Assembly (NCBI GenBank): GCA_016125285.1 | Contig: WGMA01000051.1 | Span: forward strand, 54,169-118,168 | Source of the DNA: Phycisphaera sp. | Lineage (GTDB): Bacteria; Planctomycetota; Phycisphaerae; Phycisphaerales; Zrk34 | DNA: 64,000 nt | Direction of reading: 5' to 3' | Made by a program: the position numbers and the translations under genes | Part shown: piece after piece, positions 39,201 through 54,200 of the stretch | How the letters are laid out: every line of letters starts with the position of its first letter | How positions within the stretch are numbered: position 1 is the first letter of the stretch | The notes under the pieces: generated by a model | The model's input: only the letters and a program-made list of their open reading frames with translations | What the model was told of the DNA's origin: nothing | The model's database searches: none

Positions 39201-42200
39201 GCCAGCAGGTTCGGCACGGGTGTCAGCGACGGCGCCTGATTGGTGTTGGCCACCGTGATCGTCACGTCCTCGTGGTCCGAGGCGCTGCCGTCCGTCGCAC
39301 CGAGGCGGACGACGTATGACCCGGCCTGGAGCAGGTCGGGCGTCCAGTGAAACGCCCCGGTCTCGGCATCGAACGTCGCTCCGCGCGGCAGCGTGCCGGC
39401 GGTGTAGGTCAGCGTGTCGTTATCGGCGTCGGTCGCGGCGAGTTGGATCGTCAGCGGCTGGCCCTCGGCGACCTGCTTCGCCCCGACCGGCAGCAGCACC
39501 GGCGACGCGTTGGTCCCGCGGACGTCGACGTCGATCGTCATCTCGTCCGACATCGGCGACGCGATGCCACCGTTGCCGCTGTCTTCAACGTGAAGCGTGA
39601 TCGTGTGCAGGCCCGCGTCGGCAGCGGTAGGCGTCCACTGGAACTGCGCCTTGCCGTACACGCCGGTCGGCGTGAACGTCGCGCCCGACGGCAGCCCCAT
39701 CGCGCTGAATGTCAGCGGGTCCTGATCGAGGTCGGACACGCTGACGGTAAACGTGATCGGCTGATCGAAAAGCGCTACACGATCGCCCACGAACGCCATC
39801 ACCGGCGGCGCGTCGTCAGACTCGGCGCTGAGGACAAACGACTTCGTGCCCGTCAGCGCCTTGGACGCCACGCCGTTGCCCGTGTCGGTCGCCTTAATGG
39901 TCACCGCGAAGTCGCCGCGATCGAAGATGGTCGGCGCAACGTGGATCGTGCCCGTGCCGTCGCCGTGATCGGTGAACGTGGCGAACGTCGGCAGGCCGCT
40001 GGCGGTGAGCACGAGCGGCTCGGCGTCCGGGTCGCTGGCCGACACGTCGATGTCGAGCATGTCGCCGACGTCGACCTTGGTGTTGGGGATCGCCGTGACG
40101 ACGGGCACGCCGTTGTCGTCGTTGACGGTGATCGTCAGGCGGACGGTGTCGTCGGTGGTGAAGCCGGTGCCGTCGCCGTCGTCGGTCGCGGTAAAGTCGA
40201 TGACGTACACTCCGGCCTGGTCGTAGCCCGGCGTCCAGGTCAGCGTGCCGGTGTCGAGGTCGAACGCTGCGCCGTCGGGCAGCGACGTGTATACCCAGTC
40301 GAGCGGCGCCGACGACCCGGAATACTCACGCGAGCCGTCCGGCAGCAGGATCGACGTGCGCGAAGGATTGTCCGGGTCGACCGCGGGGATGACGACGTTG
40401 AGCGTCTGGCCCTCGAACACGGCGAACGCCTCGTCGCGGCCGAGGTCGACGGGGCCGTTGGCGTTGACCACCTCAACGCTCATCGTGCGGGTCGTCGCGT
40501 TGACGCCGTCCGACGCGGTGAACGTGATGTCGTACGTACCGCGCTGGTCGTAGCCGGGCGTCCAGAACACCGAGCCGGTGTCGGGCACCAGCGTCATGCC
40601 CAGCGGCATCGTCATCGACGAGAAGGTCACCGTGTCCTTGTTGTCCACGTCACTGGCGACGAGTTGGAATACCAGCGTGTCGCCCTCCTGCACAACGCGG
40701 TCGACGGGCTGGTCGAATTCCGGAGGCTGGTTGACGTCGAGCACGAGAATCTCGAACGACCGCCCCACCGTCGCGATCCCGTCCGACGCGAAGACGCGCA
40801 CGTCGCCGTACCGCCCGGCAGACAGGCCGTCGGGGCTCCACCGCAGCGTGTTGTTGAGCGGATCGAATGTGGCGCCGGGCGGGAGGTTGTCGGCGAAGTA
40901 GAAGAGGTCGTCGCCGTCAGCGTCGAACGCCCCGATCGGCAGCGACAGCGTGCCGCCCTCGCTGAGCGTCTGGTTGGGGATCGGCGGCAAGACGGGCGGC
41001 GTGTTGACGCCGTCGACATCGACGGTCCATCGCTGCCGCGTGAACCCGCCGCGTGCGTCGTAGACACGCAGCTCGAACGGGGTGGCGGCGTTGTCGGCGG
41101 GCGTAGGTGTCCATCGGATCTGGCCGGTGTCGACGTCGATGGTCGCGTCGCGCGGGCCGCGCACCAGCGTGTACTTCACCTCGACGCCGTCGGGGTCGCT
41201 GGCGACCGGGTCGTAGGCGTACTCATCGCCGACGAGCGCGGCGGTGACCGGCGTGCTGCTCACCTCGGGGCGCAGGTTATTCGCGACGGCGGCGAGCGTG
41301 CGAGCGGTGAAGTCGAGCGGCGTCGCGTCGGGATCGGAGAACGTGACGGTAACCGGCGTGGTCGTGTCGCCCGCCGTGAGCGTATCGCCCTCCGGCAGCA
41401 GCTCGATGTAAGGCGAGCCGCCGGCGTCGGTCCCGTCGGCGTTGAGCAGCGTCACGCCGGCGGGCAGGTCGTCGAAGACCACACGCAGCGGGCCGACGAG
41501 GTCAAACCCGACGGTGTTGGCGACGGTCACGTCGAAGGAGACGGTGGCGTCGCCGCGGTCGACGCGGGTGTTGTCGAACGCCGCGGGCAGGTCCGCGGTG
41601 GCGTCGTCAAGCACATCGAACTCGGCGGTCACGGCCTCGGTCAGCGGCACGCCGAAATCACTGGCGAGCGTCGGCATCACCTCGAGCATGTAGTGATCGG
41701 GCAGCAGCGGCTCGAAGAGCAGCTCGACGGTGCGTGACGTCGCGTCGTAGATCGCGGCGCTGATGTCGACGCCCGAGCCGGTGGACATGTCGATCAGCGC
41801 ATAGTTGTCGACGTTGGTGACCGACGCGGGATCGGTCGACGAGGCGGCGAACATCGCGGCGTCGAACACGACGGTCGCGGAGCTGATGTGGCGACCGGCG
41901 GACCCACCGGGCGTCGGGGTCGTGGCGATGACGCCGGGCGCACGGATGGGGAACACCACGTCGACGCGGTCGGACTGTGTGACGTAGAGCGAACCGTCGG
42001 GGCCGACGTGGAGGAAGTCGCCGCGGCCGCCGCCGATCGCCAGGTCGATCGACTCCAGCGACGCGAGATCGACCATCGTGAGTTCGCCGTCGTCGTGGCT
42101 GACGAACAGCAGGCCGGCGGCGCCGAACGCCAGCGCGTCGGCGGGCGTGTCGAGTTCGAGCATCACCTGCGCCCGGCCGCGGCTGTCGAACCGCACGACC

Positions 42201-45200
42201 TGCCCGTCGTCGGGCCAGCTCACGCCCCACAGCGTTCCGTCCGCCGGGTTGACCGCGAGGCCGTCGACGCGCGTCGGCGCGAACGGGCTGAACGTCTGCG
42301 TCATCGTGTCGAAGGTCTGCACGCCGCCGCCGGTCGACACGTAGAGCATCGACGAATTCGGGTCGGCCGCGACGCCGAGCGCAACGCCCTCGCCGAACGA
42401 CTGGAGGACCTGGCCGTTCAGCGGATCAAGCTGCACGAGCGCTGCGCCGCCGGTGGTCGCCCACAGCTGGCCGAACGCGTCGTACGTCATGTCATAGATC
42501 GGCGTGTCGAGCACGCTGAGCGGCGTGCCCGCCGCGCCGCCTGTCGGGCCGAACCGCCACAACGAGTTGCGACCGGCGCTGCCGCTGATCAGCACGTCGC
42601 CCGATGGATCGAACGCGATGCCGAGCGGGCCGATGTCGCCGCCGGACATCGTGATGCCCGTGGCGAAGGCCGAGGCAGTGAACGGTTCAAACACGCGATC
42701 GAACACCGTCGGCGTGGACTGCGACAGCGTCGCCGGCACACGCAGCTGCGCCTGAATGAACAGCGGATTGACCGGCCCGACACCCGACGGATCGGCCAGC
42801 GGCAGCGGCGTCGGGTCCGCCTTGGGCGCCTGAGGCAGCGTGCCGACGTTGAACACGGGGTTGTACGCCGGCAGCAGCACGCCGTCGGGCGCCGCCTCGA
42901 CGTTGCCCGCCGCGTCGGAGCTGAGCACGACGAAGCTGACGTCGTTCGACCCGCCGCTGTTGAACACGTAGCTGTGTTCGGTCGAGCGTCGCAGCGCGGT
43001 GAAGAACGCCCCGCCGTCGACGGAGGCGAATACCGTCGAGTCCCTCACGCCAGAACCGAACGGGTCGTCGACCGCGGCCCAGTCGACGGTGAACATGCCG
43101 CCGCCCATCGCGGTGACGGAATAGGTCGTTGTCGGTCCCACGGCGTCGATGGTGCGCGAGACGACGTTGGTGTCGACGGGCGTGCCGCTGTTGATGAAGC
43201 CGCGTGCGGTGGCGTCGATGACGTCGCCGGTGGCGGCGTCGGGATTGGCCGCGATGGTGTAGCCGACGGTCGCGGTCTGGCCGGGCTGGAGAATGCCGAC
43301 GCCGGGGTCACTGACGAGCAGGCCGGTCTCTGGGTCGATCGCGCGGAGCAGCCAGGTGGCGATGCCGGTGTTGACGTCGAGCCCGGCGTTGACCTGGAGC
43401 ACGAAGCCGAGCGAATCGGTCAGGTCGAACTCGCCGGTGAACGCGCCGCGTTCGGGGATGTCGAGGATCGTGTCGCCGATAGTCAGGTCGCCGAGGCGGA
43501 ACGATCGGATGTCGAGGTCGGCGTCGACCTGCTCGACGATGCGCAGCTCACGGGCCGGGCCGGTCGCGTCGCCGGGCTGCTGGAGGCTGACGGTGTAAGG
43601 CAACGCCGCGCCGAGCGGAACGAACTGGTCGTCGCCCACGCCGTTGGGCCCGGTGATGCGGGCGGTTCCCGCGGTGGACGCGCTGACGTTGAAGTAATCG
43701 GTGAGGTTCGGGTTGGCGACGCTGACCACCTCGGTCAGATCGACGAAATCGTCGACGCCGACGTGAATGGTAAACGCCTCGGAATGCGTCTCGTGCGACA
43801 GCCCGAGATCGTACTGCGTAAGGTCCGGGATGTCCGACGAGCCGTACGCGTCGGGATCGTGACCGAACCACGTCCGGACCTGCTCGAAGAACGCGTCGGG
43901 GTCGTCATCGGGCCCGAGCACGGCGGACCCGGCATCGGTGTTCAACAGCCCGGACGAGATGATGGTGATGATGTTGTCGAACTCCGCGAGATCACGCAGC
44001 GGCGGCGGCGTGTCCTCCGGTCGCAACAGCCCGAGGTCCTCGAGGGACGTGAGGTACAGATCGACCCACAGGTCGGCGTCGTCGGCCGCTTGCACGAGCG
44101 ATCGCGGGGCATTGTCGGCGTCGGCGAGGATCGCGTCGCGGATGCTCAGCGCCTCGTCGGTCTGCATCTGCACGTACTCGTCGGCGGTCACCGGCGTCGC
44201 CGCGGCGTAGATGTAGAAGTCGAACGACAGCTCCTCGAGCTCGAAGTCGAACAGCGTCTTGAGGAAGTCGGGGTTCTCCTCGAGGATCGCCTTGAGCTCG
44301 GGGTACACCTCGATGTTGAACGACTGGGCAGCGAAGCCCTGCGTGGGCAGGTCGAGGTTGAAGCCCGCGGCGGTCAGCACGCCGTCGAGATTGACGACGG
44401 GATCGAGATCGGCGAAGGACACGCCGGCCACGTCGGGGTCGCCGACGAAGTTGGTGCGGAACACGAGCCGCTCGCCGGGGATTAGCGACTCGGCGGTGTT
44501 CGGCAGTCGGGGCACGCCGAAGCTCAGGTGCACGTAAGGCGTGTCGACGTTGGTCAGGCTCAGCAGCGACACACCGTAGAGCGCGGTTTCGAAGCCGGTG
44601 GACGACAGCTGGATCGAGCTGGGTCCGCCGAGTCCGACGGTCAGGTCGAGCGGCTCGGGCGTCTGGACGAGGTAGCGATACGGGACCCGCGCCTCGGCGC
44701 CGTTGGGGTTGGTGACCACCACGTCGTACAGGCCGACGGGTGCGTCGGTCAGATCGAAGATCGCGCGGATCTCGGTGGCGTCGACGACCTCGTAGTTGAC
44801 CGGCTCGAACTCGCCGAACTGCGGGCGGACGAGCTTGACGATCGCCGCGGGATCGAACTGGGCGCCGCGGATGGTGGTGGTGACGTACCGATCGGCGCCG
44901 CCGATGTCGGGCGTGACGTCGGTGATGCCGAACGGGATGAGCGTGGCGTTGAGCGTGATGGGTGTGTCGGCAGCGCCGCTCTGGCTGCGGACCAGCACGT
45001 AGTAGTCGCCGTCCTCGGTGGCGGGGATGAGCAGCGACTGGTCGGCCTGCAGCCGGCCCTCGAACGCCGCGTCGAACGCCAGCGTGCTCGGCAGCGCCTC
45101 GTAGCGCGCGTACAACTCGTTGGCGCCGTCACCGCTGCTGTCGAGGTCGATGCGCAGCGTCTGCCGCGCCGCGGTCGACACGCGGTACAGCCGCGACTCG

Positions 45201-48200
45201 CCCTGCGAGATCGTGTCGTTGAGCGCCACGCCGATCGTCAGCTCCGGCACAGTCAGGTCGAGCGTGTCAGCCGACGCGGTGGCGTTGTTGGCGTTGTCCG
45301 ATCCCTCGTAGATGTCATCGAAGATGTCGGTGCGGACGATGACGCGGTACGAATCGGGCAGGCCCACGGGCATGGTCGCGGTGATCTGCGCCATGTAGCT
45401 CTGCCCGTTGCTCAGCGTCTGCGGGCTGAACTCGACGGACCCGATGAGCGGATCGCCGAGGTCCCATACGCCGTCGAGCGACAGGAAGACCGAGTCCGCC
45501 CAGACGCCCGACGCCGGCTCGACGCCGTGGTTCGACACCTGCCACGAGATCGTCACCTGGTCGCCGACCATCGCGGAGGCGGGCGCCGTGATGCTGTCGA
45601 CCTGCAGGTCCGACGGCGGGGGCAACTCGATGAGCATCGGCACGTCGGAGGCGGTGGCGTTGTTGGCCTCGTCAGGCTCGATGACGTAGCCGCGCGGCCG
45701 CGGCCCGTCGGGGGCATCGGTGAGGACGAACACATAGTAGGGTCCGGTGAGGCCGCGCGGGATGCGGAAGTCTTCGGTCAGCGCGTAGCTGTCACCCGCC
45801 GCGAGCCCGCCGACGTGCTTGAACGTGCCGAGCAGGTGGTCGCCGCGCACGTCGAGATACGCGTCGCGCGAGAGGTACACGCGGTCGACCCACTCGCCCT
45901 GTCGGTCGGGCACGTCGCCGACGCCGGTGTTCGTCACCTCCCACATCACCTCGAACGTCTGCCCGACGGTCGCGTTCGTCGGCGCGGTGACGCTGGTGAC
46001 CCGCAGATCGGGCGGCGGCACGGCGGTGACGGTGATCGTGCCGGTCGCGGTGTTGTTGTCTTCGTCGCGGTACTCCCGCACGGCGCCGGGACTGCTGCCG
46101 CCGAGGCTCAGCCGCGCCGGGCCCGACGCTTCGGGGTACGGCAGCGTCGTGTACCCCGTCGCCGCTACGGGCGAGTCGCTGTAGAGGATGATGTAGAAGT
46201 CGCCGGAGATGTTGTCCGGCAGGCGGATGTCCGCGGTGACGTCGTAGGAGTCGCCCTCGTTGAGCACGCCCTTGTGCAGCACCGCGCCGACCTCCGCGTC
46301 GTACTCATCGAGCGACGGGTCGGTGGAGATGAACACGCGGTCGTACCAGCGGTCGACGCGCGTGGCGCGGGTCCCGTCGTTGAGCACGGTCCAGTCGACC
46401 TGCAGCATCTGCCCGGAGTCGCCAGTCGCCGGGATCGTCAGCGCATCGACCACGAGGTCGGGCTCGCGGTACGTCACGGCGAGCGACGCCTTGTTGCCGT
46501 TGTTGAGCTTGTCGGGCTGCTCCCAAACGCGCTGACGGAACGTCTGCGGCCAGTCGGGAAACGCCCCGGCCGACGGCGCCGCGAAGCTCGGGCCGTAACG
46601 CCCCACCGCGATGTCGCTGTACACGTAAACGTAATACGTGCCGTCGACACCCGCGGGCAGCGAAATCGTCGTCGAGTTCGTGTAGGTGTCACCGGGGTTG
46701 AACGCGCCGCCCTGGAGGTGCACGGCGGTGCCCACAAACGAGGCCCGGCTCGGGATGAACGTCGGGTCCGGCGACACGAACAGGTAGTCCGTCCACTGCG
46801 TCGTGCCGGCCCACACCGCGTCGGATCCCTCGTTGCGCACCGTCCAGCTCACGTTGATCGGCTCGCCGCTGAACTGCGTCGCCGGGACCGTCACGTTCGT
46901 GACGACCAGATCGGCGACGCGATCGGTCACGTCGCTCATCGCCGCACGCGTGTTGTTGTCGGTCAGCGGTCCCTCGAACACGGTGCGCGGCTTCGACTCC
47001 GGCCCGCGCAGGATCGCCAGGATGTCGTTCCGCGTCAGCTGGTTGATCGGCGTCTGATCCAGCGCCGCCTGCGCCCGCGCCACGATCGCCTCCACGTCCT
47101 GGAGGAACAGGTCGTCATCGGTCAGCGCCAGCTTGGGGTCGGCGTTGGTCTGCACGATGAAGTACATGCCCTCGGCCGACGGCGGCAGCGTGAACGTCGC
47201 GGTCTCCGAGTAGCTGTCGCCGGGGTTGAGCGTGCCGAGGTGAGGCGTGGCGAATACGAGCACCGACGAGCCCTGGCCGTCGAACAGGTCGTCGTCGGTC
47301 GACAGGTAGATCGCGTCGGCCCACGTGTCGCGGTCCGTGGGGTTGGCGCCGTTGTTGGCGACGGTCCAGTCGATCGTGACCTCGTCGCCGCCACGCGCCG
47401 ACAGCGGGGCCGACACGTCGGTGACCTCCAAGTCCGCGGCGGGCTGGAGCAGCACGCTGATGGGCGACGCCTTGAAATTGTTGCCGTCGAGGTCGTTGGG
47501 CGCGTCGGGGTTGATGTTGACGTCGAAGGTGTTCTCGTAGACGCGGTCGTTGGGGTCGGTGAAGACGGTGATGTAGAACTGGCCGGTCAGCTGCGAAGGG
47601 ATGCGAACGGACACGGCGTTGTCGTACGACTCGCCGACGTCGAGCGCGCCGCTGTGGCCGAACGAGCCGAGGCGGATGTCGCCGCGCATCGGGTTGGGCC
47701 GATCGACGCCGCGCGTCAGCCACACCTGGTCGGTCCACGAGCCGGGCGACGTGATGCCGGCGCCGAGGTTCGCCACGCTGTAGCGCACCGTGATCGTTGA
47801 ACCGTCGAACGCCTCAACCGGCGGCTGCACGCTCTGCACCACCAGGTCCGGCGGCGGCACCGGCGCGACATTCACCGCCAGCGGCAACGCCAGCACGTTG
47901 TTTGCTTCCTGCGGGAACTCGTCGACCACGTTGCGGTCGTCGGCCTTGACCAGCACGTACACGTTGCCGGCGTACGTCGCGGGCACCACGAAGTTGGACG
48001 TCGAGCTGTACGCCTCGCCGATATCGAGCGCCGACACGTTGTCGATCCGGCCGAGCAGCTTATCGCCGCCGTCCAGCTGCGTGTCGAACGAAAGGTATAC
48101 CGCGTCCTGCCAGCGCGAGCCGCCGGTGGGCGTCGCCGCCGATCCGAGGTTGGTCACGGTCCAGAACACGTCGATGACGCCGCCGCCGGTCACCTGCGCC

Positions 48201-51200
48201 GGCGCCTGGCCCATCGTGATCTGCAGGTCCGGTCGGCTCTGCAGTGACAGCGTCAGCCCGCCCGACGCCATCACGTTGTTCGACTCGTTGGTCTCGGCGA
48301 CCTGCCCGCTGACGTCGGTCTTGACGAAGAACTGGAACAGCCCCTGCATGTGCAGCGGCAGCTTCACCGACTCGGTCCGCGTGTAGCTCAGCCCGGCGCC
48401 CAGGCCCTGCGCCCGGCGGAACGTGCCCAGCGCGATCGCGTCGGCGAAGTTGCCGTTCGGCGCCATGTAAAGCGTGTCGTTCCACGCCGCGCCTTCGGGC
48501 AGGCTGTCCGGCCCGTTGTTGATTACCGTCCACGTCACGTCGACCGACTCGTTGTCCCGCCCCGTCGCCGGGCCCGTGATCGACAACGCATCGAGGTCCA
48601 CCGACGGCGGCGGCACCAGCGTCACGTCGACCGGCCCGCCCACGCGGTCGTTGTTGTCCGTGTACACGAACTCGAACGGCCCGCCCGTCTTGACCACGAT
48701 GTACTGCTCGCCGGACGCGTTCGACGGCAGCGTCACCTGCACGTTGCGGCTGTAGCTGGCGCCCACGCCGAGCACGCCGCTGTGGCTGAAGCTGCCGATC
48801 TGCACCCGGCCGGTCTGCCCCGTCGGGTCCGACGTGATGTACACGCGGTCAGTCCACGAGCCGGTATTCGTGTTGCCGATGCCGTTGTTCGTAACGGTCC
48901 AGCCAACGTTGATCGGCGAGCCGCTCAGACCCGTCGCGTCGGTGGTGACCAGATCGACCTGAAGGTCCGCGTAGGGCTGCGTAACGATGTCGACCGGGTG
49001 CCCGGGGTGGCCGACGTTCGACGCGGCGTCGACGTGTTCGAACACCACGTCCGTCGCGTCGGTCACGACGAACAGCGTGAACCGTCCCTGTGTCGCCGCC
49101 GGCAGCTGAATGATGCGGTTGTCGGTGTACTGCCCACCCACCGGCAGCAGCCCCGTGTGCGTGTATGCGCCGATGATCAGGTCATCGCCGTTGCCGAACG
49201 TGCCATCCGTCGATAACACCACACGATCGATCCACTGCCCGACGTCGCCCATGCCGGTGCCGTCGTTGCGCACGGTCCAACCGACGGTCAGATCGACCGG
49301 GTCGCCGACCACCAGGCTCTGCGCCACGACCTGCGTGACGGTCAGGTCCGCGTACGGCGCGAGCGTTACCGGCAGCGTCGCCGACGCCGTCGCGTTGTCG
49401 CCCTCGCCGCCGACCTCCATCACCGCGTCGCCCGCGTCCGTCAGCACGATCACGAAGTAGTCGCCCTCGATGCCGTGCGGCAGCGTCACGTCGAGGCCCG
49501 CGTTGTACGTCCCGCCCGACGCCAGCACACCGGTGTGCGTCAACTCACCGAGTTGCGTGTCGCCGCCGTCGAGCGTCGCGTCAGTCGACAGGAACACGCG
49601 ATCCACCCACGTGTCGCCCGGCGTCGCGCCGCTGCCGGCGTTGTGGCCCGTCCACGTCACGTTGATCGTCTGATCCGACTGCGCCCCGGCCGGCACACCC
49701 ACCGTGTCGACCACCAGGTTCGGGTGCATGAGCGACACCGTGCCCGCCGACGCGGTCGTGTTGTTGCCCTCCATGTCGCGTTCGAACACGTCGTCGTTCG
49801 CGTCAGTGACGACTACCACGAAGTAGTCGCCGTCGGCCAGCGCCGGGACGGTCACGTCAAGCGTGCGATTAACGGTGTCACCGTCCGCGAGCGACGCGTC
49901 GCTGGTCAGCGTGCCGACCTGCGTCGCGCCGTTCAGCGTGCCGTCGAGCGAGAGGTACACCCGGTCCGTCCAGGGCGACGCCGCGGCCGCCCCGCCGTCG
50001 TTCATCACCGTCCACGCCAGCTGGATCGTCTGCCCAACGATTGCGCTGCCCGGGCCGCTCACCGTGGTCACCACGAGGTCCGGCACGGGCGCGAGCGTCA
50101 CGTCGATCGGCGCCAGCGATCGGCCGACGTTGTTGTCCTCGGCGGCCGGCTCGTCGAGTTGATTGAACACGTCGGTTTCGACGAACACGTGGTACTGCCC
50201 CGCCGCCAGCCCCTGCGGCAGCGCGACCGCCTGCGACTGCGTGTAGGTGTCCGCGGCGTCGAGCCCGCCGGTGTGGGCGAACGAGCCGAGCAGCGTGTCG
50301 CCGCCGTCGAACGCGTCGTCCGTCGACAGATACACGCGGTCCGTCCACGCGCCGACGTTCGTCGCGGCCGTGCCGTTGTTGCTCACGCGCCACATCACGT
50401 CGATCGACGCGCCCGTGATCGCCGAACCGGGGATCGTCACCGCGTCGACCACGAGGTCCGCGGGTGGCGGTGCGAACATCACGTCGAACGGCAACGCCAC
50501 CAGGTTGTTCGCCTCGCTCGCCTCGAGCAACGCCCCGCCGCTGTCCAGCTTGACAAACACCGTCATCGCACCGTCCAGGCCGAACGGGATCATGCCCGAG
50601 ACGTTGATCGTGTACGTGCCGTCGACGGCCACATCCATCGATTGCGTCACGTTCGCCAGCAGCACGTCGTCGAGGTTGTTGTAGAACGCATCCGACGAGA
50701 GCGTCACGCGGTCAACCCACGGCGCGACCGCCGCAGCGCCGCCGGTGTTGCGCACGGTGACCGTGAAGCTGAGCGGGTCGCCGGCGAACCCGTCGGCCGG
50801 CAGCGTGTGACTGTCGACGGTCAGGTCGGGCAACGCGATGGTCAGGTCAAACGCGTAGGCGTCTTCGGGCTCGCCGTACACGTTGTCGCCGTCCTGGTTG
50901 AGCGGGTTGCCCGCGAGGTCGGTGATGTCGGGCCCGACGGAGAAGCTGTACACGCCGGGCGTGGTCTGCGTGGGAAACCCGACGGTGAAATGCGTTGGAT
51001 CGACCTGCGTGACGAAGGTGACGACAATCGCGCCGCCGGGCCCAGTCAGCGTGACGTCGCCGGCGGTGAACGTCGCGGCGTTGATCGGCTCGCTGAGCTC
51101 GATACTCACCTGCGACAGCGCCCCCTCGACGCCCACCGCGGGATCGGTCGACACGACGAACGGCGCGGTCGCGTCGATGGTGAACCCGCCGGTGTACACG

Positions 51201-54200
51201 TCCTCGACCGCCTCTCCGTCGACGGTGTCGCCGTCCTGGTTCATCGGGATGCCCGCCAGGTCGGTCACGAACGGGCCGATGACGAAGCTGTAATCGCCAC
51301 CCTGCGTCTGCATGGGGAAGTGCACGCGGTACCTGTCGGCGGCGATCGACTCGATGCTGGTCACCGCGATCGCCCCGAGCGGGCCGGTCAGCACGACGTC
51401 GACCGGCGTGAACGACGCGGCGTTCAGCGGCTCGCTGAACGTCAGGTCGAAGTAGCTGACGGGCGCGGCGACCACGCCGTTGACCGACTGCGCCGTCACC
51501 GCCGGACCCACGCCGTCGAGCGCGAACGTCGACGTGTAGCGATCCTCCGGCTCACCTGGCTGACCGTCGCTGTCCTGGTCCATCAGCACGCCCACCGAGT
51601 CGGTGATGTCGGGCCCGACGTACAGCGTGTAGTCGCCCTCGCTGGTGATGGGGTCGAAGGCGATCGTGTACGTGTCGGTCGAGCCGACCTGCGTGACGTC
51701 GATGATGTTGACGTACCCGAGCGGCCCGAGCAGGCGGACGTCCGATGCGGTGAAGCTGGCCGCGAGGATCGGCACGGAGAACGTCACGTCGATCGCGCCG
51801 ATCGCGTTGGCGACCAGCCCTGTCGGGTCCTGCGCGACAATGCGGATGGGTTGCCGCTGCACGTCGAAACCGACGACGGCCTGATCGTCGGTCGCCTCGC
51901 CGGACGTGCCGTCGGTGTCCTGATCCATCGCGTTGCCCGCGAGGTCGGTGACGTTCGGGCCGATGGTCAGCGTGTACGAGCCGTTGGTGGTCTGGGCGAC
52001 GAAGCCGATGCGGAACTGCGTGTCGCTGAGCTTCTGCACGGACAGGGTCTGCACGGCGCCGTTGGGCCCCGCGATCGCGACGTCGGCGGGCGTGAAGCTC
52101 GCGGGATTGATCGCCTCGGAGAACGTCACGTCGACGTGATTGACCGCGACCGGCTCCGTGCCGCTGGGCGTATGAGCGGTGACGCGCGGGCCGGTCGTGT
52201 CGATCGTGACCACCGCGTCGAACACGTCGTCGACCGCCTCGCCATCGATCCCGTCGCGATCGATGTCCATGCGGAAGCCCGCAGCGGACGCGACGTCGGG
52301 ACCGATCGACACGGTGTACACGCCGGGCGCGGCGAGCGGGCTGTCGAACGTGATTCGGTAGGTCGTGCCGCTCACGTGCGTGACGCTCGCTGCGTTGATC
52401 GCCTGCGGGCCGGACACCGACACGTCGTCGACCGTGAAGGTCGACAGATCGAGCAGATGCGAAAACGTCACGTCGATCGACGCGACGGCGGTGTTCGACA
52501 GCGTCGGCGAATACGCGGCGACGGTCGGGCCGAACGGCAGCGTCGGCGGCGCGGTGAGGAAGTTGTCGTAGTCGACGTGGTCGCTGACCGACTGCCCCGC
52601 GGGGTTGTTGTTGACCCGCCCGTCGAGCGCCGACGGATCGTTGGGGCCGCCGGGGTCGCCCCACCAGTTGCCCTCGGCGACGGCGTTGAGCGGGTCCGTG
52701 CCGTCGTGATTGAAGGCCGTGGTCAGCCCGTCGAACGCGCTGTTGACGACGTTGGCGAACTCGCCGTTGTCGACCTGGACACCGGTCGGCGCGTCGAAGA
52801 AGCCGGTGTCCATCACGATCGCGCTGCCGTTGTCGACGTCGAGCAGGGTGCCGTCACCGTCGGTGAGCAGGCCGCCGGTCAGCGTGAACGTCGTGCCGTT
52901 ACGGACCCACACGCCGCGAGAATCGCTGTCGCGGATGGTCAGGTCATTCGCGGTCGTCGTGCCGTAGACGATCAGCGAGCCGTCGAAACCCGAACCGTTG
53001 TTCGGGCCGTAGTAGTTGCCGGCGTAGCGGATCTCCAGCCCGTCGAGCGTCGCCGCGCCCGACCCGTTGATCTGGACCGTGTGCCAGTCGCCGCGGTTGG
53101 GCGTGGTATTGCCATCGTTGAACGTGTCACCGAGCGCGCTGTCGTCGTTGTAGGACGTGAAGATCACGTGGTCGCCCGACGTGCCGTTCACGTCGAGCGT
53201 ACCGTTGATCGTCAGGTCGTCGGCCGTGCCGAACTTGAACACCACACCCGGATCGATCGTCAGCGTGTCGCCGGCCGAGACGGTCAGGTCGCCCTGCGCG
53301 ATGTACGGGATCGGCAGCGCCACAAGGTGACGGCTGTCGGGGAACGTGCCGGCCTGAAGCGTGTAGCCGTCGACGCCGTTGCTGAGCGCGGTGATGTCGC
53401 TGAGCACGGGGTCGGCGGCGATCTGCGCGTGGATCGGCTCGACGCGCGCGTTCTCGATGTCTACACGCGTCAGCGTCGGCTGCCCGGACGAGATCGAGAT
53501 GCCCACGTTGTTCGACTGGTCGACCAGCACGTCGGCGATCGTGGCCGCGCTGCCGTTCAGACCGATCGCTTCCTGGTAGCCGCTGCCGTTGTTCGGGCCG
53601 TAGTAGTTGCCGCCGTAGCGCACCTCGGCGTGCTGGAGCACGGAGGCGTCCGAACCGCTGTTGAAGATCAGCCCGTACCAGTCGCCGGGCGTGGGTCCGG
53701 TCGCCGAGCCGTCGTTGTTCGAATCGCCGCCGGCCGAATCGTCGCGATACGACGTGAAGATGATCGGCATGTCCGCCGTGCCGACCGCGTCGAGCGTGCC
53801 GTTGATCGTCAGGTTGTCGGCGTTGCCCAGCTTGATCACCTGCCCCGGCACGATCGTCAGCGTCCGCCCCGACGCCACCGTGATATCGCCGGTCGTCTCG
53901 ACGGGGATGCCGCTGAAATCCCACGTGCGATCCTCCGGCAGCGTGCCCGACGCCAGCAGCACGCGGTCCGCGCCGTTGTCCATCGCGATCACGCCGTCAT
54001 ATGACGGGTTGCCCGCCAGCTGCTGGACGAACGCGTTGCCGTCCGAGTTCATCACCGTCAGCTGCTCGAACACCGGCGTGCCGCCGTCGATGTTCACACC
54101 CGTCGAGTTGCCCTCGGTGATCCGCACGTTGCGAAACACGGGGCTGCTGGCGTCGATATCGATCACGCCGACGTAGCCGCTGCCGTTGTTGGGGCTGTAA

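Noticed and set aside
49475..54004. Plus-strand open frame of about 1500 codons opposite the giant gene
   Set aside because: It is Arg/Val/Asp/His-rich with no domain, and exists because high third-position GC on the minus strand leaves few stops. The same applies to 44528-47800, 41888-44485, 39347-41737 and 32294-34843.
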